Shown here: positions 5,621 through 7,811 of the stretch, one piece after another
How positions within the stretch are numbered: position 1 is the first letter of the stretch
Layout: each line of letters starts with the position of its first letter
Origin: Dehalococcoidia bacterium
Lineage (GTDB): Bacteria; Chloroflexota; Dehalococcoidia; Dehalococcoidales; W693
DNA: 7,811 bases
Assembly (NCBI GenBank): GCA_011170385.1
Contig: DUFE01000008.1
Coordinates: 1 to 7,811 of the forward strand
Direction of reading: 5' to 3'
Position numbers and translations under genes: made by a program
The notes under the pieces: model-generated
The model's input: the letters and a program-made list of their open reading frames with translations, nothing else
Databases searched by the model: none
What the model was told of the DNA's origin: nothing

Positions 5621-6750
5621 TAAAAAGGTTGGTGGTGCTCGGCTCCACCGGCTCAATCGGCAGACAGACGCTTGATATCGTCCGCGCCTTCCCCGAAAGG
5701 TTCAAGGTTATCGGGCTGGCTGCCGGTAGTAACATTGCACTGCTGAAAGAGCAGGTCAGGGAGTTCAAGCCCGGGTTCGTCTATCACCAGGGAGAAAAGG
5801 AACAACCTTCAGGTATATATTGTCGTTACATATCTATGGAGGAGATGGCAGCTCTGCCCGAGGTTGATACTGTGATTATCGCCACTTCGGGCGGCTCCGG
5901 CTTGAGCCCGACGCTGGCTGCAATCGCTGCGGGTAAAGACATTGCCCTGTCCAACAAGGAATCCCTGGTTTCCGCCGGTGAGATTATCATGAAAGAAGTA
6001 AGAGAGAGAAGCGCCCGTATACTGCCCATTGACAGCGAGCACAGCGCCATCTGGCAATGCCTGGAGGGTGAAACCACACCGGCTTCGCGCATTATCTTGA
6101 CCGCTTCCGGCGGGCCTTTCCTAAACTATTCATTGGATGAACTGGCAGGTGTAACCGCTGAACAAGCACTTAAGCACCCGTCGTGGAAGATGGGTAAAAA
6201 GGTAACCATAGATTCGGCAACGCTGATGAACAAGGGGCTGGAGATTATCGAAGCCCACTGGCTGTTTGGCATCCCATTCGAAAAAATAAGCGTCCTGGTG
6301 CACCCGCAGAGCATCGTCCATTCTATAGTCGAATTTGCCGACGGCTCATCCAAAGCCCAGCTCGGCTGCCCCGATATGAGGTTGCCCATACAGTACGCCC
6401 TGACCTACCCGGAGCGCCTACCCAACCCTTCGCTGCCGAAAATCGACTGGAGCCTCGTCAGTCACCTTGATTTTCAGGAGCCGGACATGATGGCGTTTCC
6501 CTGCCTTAACCTTGCTGTTGAAGCCGGCAAAAAGGGTGGCACCTATCCCGCTGTGCTCTGCGCCGCAGACGAGGTGGTCGTTGAACTTTTTCTGGACGGC
6601 AAAATCGGTTTTATGGATATCCCGTCGCTTATACAGAGCGTTCTTGACGAGCACCAGCCCACGCCACACCCCACCGTAGAGGTGATAACCGCCGCTGATG
6701 CCTGGGCAAGAAACAGGGTCCGCCGGCTCGTCTGTGGAGGCGGCTCTTAA
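5608..6750 (+). CDS. dxr: 1-deoxy-D-xylulose 5-phosphate reductoisomerase
   Basis: Dxr (IspC) converts 1-deoxy-D-xylulose 5-phosphate to 2-C-methyl-D-erythritol 4-phosphate with NADPH and a divalent metal, the committed step of the MEP isoprenoid pathway. The 380-residue product has the NADPH-binding GSTGSIG (12-18), ATSGGSG (92-98), the substrate/cofactor segment ALSNKESLV (113-121), and the metal ligands Asp 142 and Glu 144 in PIDSEHSAIWQ. WKMGKKVTIDSATLMNKGLE ends in the third metal ligand, Glu 212, and is followed by HPQSIVHS (232-239). This is the full set of catalytic residues. The ATG lies inside the end of cdsA with a 13-base overlap and no clear Shine-Dalgarno sequence, which suggests translational coupling. 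The in-frame TTG at 5629 would also keep GSTGSIG but is less likely. The lineage therefore uses the MEP route, and the downstream isoprenoids supply the neighbouring uppS. Confidence 0.97.
   Translation: MADIVKRLVVLGSTGSIGRQTLDIVRAFPERFKVIGLAAGSNIALLKEQVREFKPGFVYHQGEKEQPSGIYCRYISMEEMAALPEVDTVIIATSGGSGLSPTLAAIAAGKDIALSNKESLVSAGEIIMKEVRERSARILPIDSEHSAIWQCLEGETTPASRIILTASGGPFLNYSLDELAGVTAEQALKHPSWKMGKKVTIDSATLMNKGLEIIEAHWLFGIPFEKISVLVHPQSIVHSIVEFADGSSKAQLGCPDMRLPIQYALTYPERLPNPSLPKIDWSLVSHLDFQEPDMMAFPCLNLAVEAGKKGGTYPAVLCAADEVVVELFLDGKIGFMDIPSLIQSVLDEHQPTPHPTVEVITAADAWARNRVRRLVCGGGS
6736..6740 (+). promoter_or_regulatory. Ribosome binding site of rseP inside the end of dxr
   Basis: GGAGG lies within the last codons of dxr, 9 bases before the ATG at 6750. 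It supports the 1-base overlapping TAATG stop/start junction as the real start. Confidence 0.75.
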
Positions 6751-7811
6751 TGGACGTTTTGCTAACCATCCTCGCTTTCCTCTTCATACTGGCGATAGTC
6801 ATCGTTGCCCACGAGCTTGGACACTTTATCACCGCCAAAGCTCGCGGCATCAAGGTGGAGGAGTTCGGCATCGGCTACCCACCACGCCTTTTCGGCATAA
6901 AGCGCGGCGAAACGGTGTATTCCCTGAACGCCATACCTCTTGGTGGTTTCACCAAGATGGCAGGTGAAGAAGACCCGAACGTGGAACGCAGCCTCGCCAG
7001 CAAGGGTATCGGCACTAGGCTGCTGGTGTTAAGCGCCGGCTCTCTTATGAACGCCATTCTTCCCTTCGTGCTGCTGTCAATCGCCTTTATGGTGCCTCAT
7101 AACGTATATATAGGCGATGTAGTCGTTCAGGAGGTCAGCACAGGTTCGCCAGCCGAAGAAGCCGGCATTATGCCCGGCGATATAATCCTCACCGCCAACG
7201 GTAAGGCAGTAAATAATACCGGAGACCTCTCCCGCTACATACAGCTCAACCTGGGTGGTGAGCTGGAACTGCTGGTGGAGCACAACGACGGCATACAGGA
7301 AGAGGTAGTGTTAAGCCCCAGGTGGAGACCGCCGGAAGGTGAGGGTGCTATCGGTGCGGGCGTAACCACCGAGGACATGGTCGTCGAGAGCCAGAGCGAA
7401 CCATTCTGGCGGGCGATACCAATGGGTATCGGGCAGACCTTTGACACTATGGTTCTGTATAAGAACGCCATATTGAGCATGTTTATCGGCAACGCCGATA
7501 TCGGCGGCGTCGCCGGGCCGGTAGGTATCGCCCAGATAACCGGCGAGGTGGCTAAAGCCGGCTTTAGCCCGCTGCTGGAGTGGACGGCGTTCTTCAGCCT
7601 CAACCTGGCGATACTGAACCTGCTGCCGCTACCGGCGTTGGATGGCGGCAGAATCGCCTTCGTTCTCCTTGAATGGATCCGCCGTGGCAAGCGCATCTCT
7701 CCTAAAAAGGAAGGTCTGGTTCACCTGGTCGGCTTCGCCCTGCTGATGGTATTCATTCTGGCGGTTACATTCCAAGATATTATGCGTATAATAAGCGGGG
7801 AGAGCTTGATA
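6750..7811 (+). CDS. rseP: RIP metalloprotease RseP, site-2 protease family (3' end beyond the window)
   Basis: The frame opens at the ATG overlapping the dxr stop and runs without a stop for 354 codons to the last base. It is an M50-type membrane zinc protease that cuts substrates such as anti-sigma factors or signal peptides within the membrane. Seen are the HExxH zinc motif HELGH (21-25) in the first membrane helix, PPRLFGIKRGETVYSLNAIPLGGF (about 44-67), a second hydrophobic segment (about 90-116), a single PDZ domain (about 120-190) with GSPAEEAGI and GDII, GPVGIAQ (256-262), and the third zinc-ligand motif NLLPLPALDGGR (290-301) with Asp 298. A final membrane helix lies at about 325-343. 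Only one PDZ is present, unlike the two of E. coli RseP, so the protein is of the shorter type. The tail looks near its natural end, so probably only a few codons are missing. The substrate is unknown. Confidence 0.95.
   Translation, partial: MDVLLTILAFLFILAIVIVAHELGHFITAKARGIKVEEFGIGYPPRLFGIKRGETVYSLNAIPLGGFTKMAGEEDPNVERSLASKGIGTRLLVLSAGSLMNAILPFVLLSIAFMVPHNVYIGDVVVQEVSTGSPAEEAGIMPGDIILTANGKAVNNTGDLSRYIQLNLGGELELLVEHNDGIQEEVVLSPRWRPPEGEGAIGAGVTTEDMVVESQSEPFWRAIPMGIGQTFDTMVLYKNAILSMFIGNADIGGVAGPVGIAQITGEVAKAGFSPLLEWTAFFSLNLAILNLLPLPALDGGRIAFVLLEWIRRGKRISPKKEGLVHLVGFALLMVFILAVTFQDIMRIISGESLI

Noticed and set aside
1..7811. Mobile element, CRISPR array, tRNA/rRNA gene, defence or other accessory system
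   Set aside because: Nearly every base is covered by ten recognised housekeeping genes in one direction, and the only gaps of more than 30 bases (1272-1368 and 3988-4122) hold just promoter, ribosome-binding and terminator-like signals.

Overview
This is an ordinary bacterial housekeeping window. All ten genes lie on the + strand and are tightly packed, with every gap under 140 bases. The best guess for the source is a Chloroflexota bacterium of the Dehalococcoidia type. That rests on the gene order purQ - LOG gene - rpsB - tsf - pyrH - frr - uppS - cdsA - dxr - rseP, on a short 172-residue EF-Ts, a short single-PDZ RseP and a long-form PurQ, and on the roughly balanced base composition judged by eye. 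The placement is an inference from memory of such genomes; the core order rpsB to rseP also occurs in other phyla.

Layout. Positions 1-558 hold the 3' part of a PurQ-type glutamine amidotransferase (purine synthesis). Positions 588-1271 hold a LOG-family nucleotide phosphoribohydrolase with a strong ribosome binding site. A 97-base gap (1272-1368) carries a good sigma-70-type promoter and a strong Shine-Dalgarno sequence for rpsB, which starts with TTG. Positions 1369-3987 hold the translation and nucleotide cluster rpsB, tsf, pyrH and frr, with gaps of 15, 2 and 1 bases. The next gap (3988-4122) is the only real break: it holds a hairpin plus T-tract (4016-4035), then an extended -10 promoter candidate just before uppS. 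Positions 4123-7811 hold the envelope and isoprenoid cluster uppS, cdsA, dxr and rseP, joined by a 1-base gap, a 13-base overlap and a 1-base stop/start overlap. rseP is still open at the window end.

How the genes work together. rpsB, tsf and frr encode ribosomal protein S2, elongation factor Ts and ribosome recycling factor, and pyrH makes UDP for RNA and sugar-nucleotide synthesis. Dxr commits carbon to the MEP pathway, whose isoprenoid units UppS polymerises into the C55 lipid carrier. CdsA makes CDP-diacylglycerol for phospholipids. RseP is a membrane site-2 protease.

I found no mobile element, CRISPR array, RNA gene or undescribed system. The points worth a second look are regulatory: the terminator/promoter pair between frr and uppS, the short rpsB leader, and several non-ATG or SD-poor starts.
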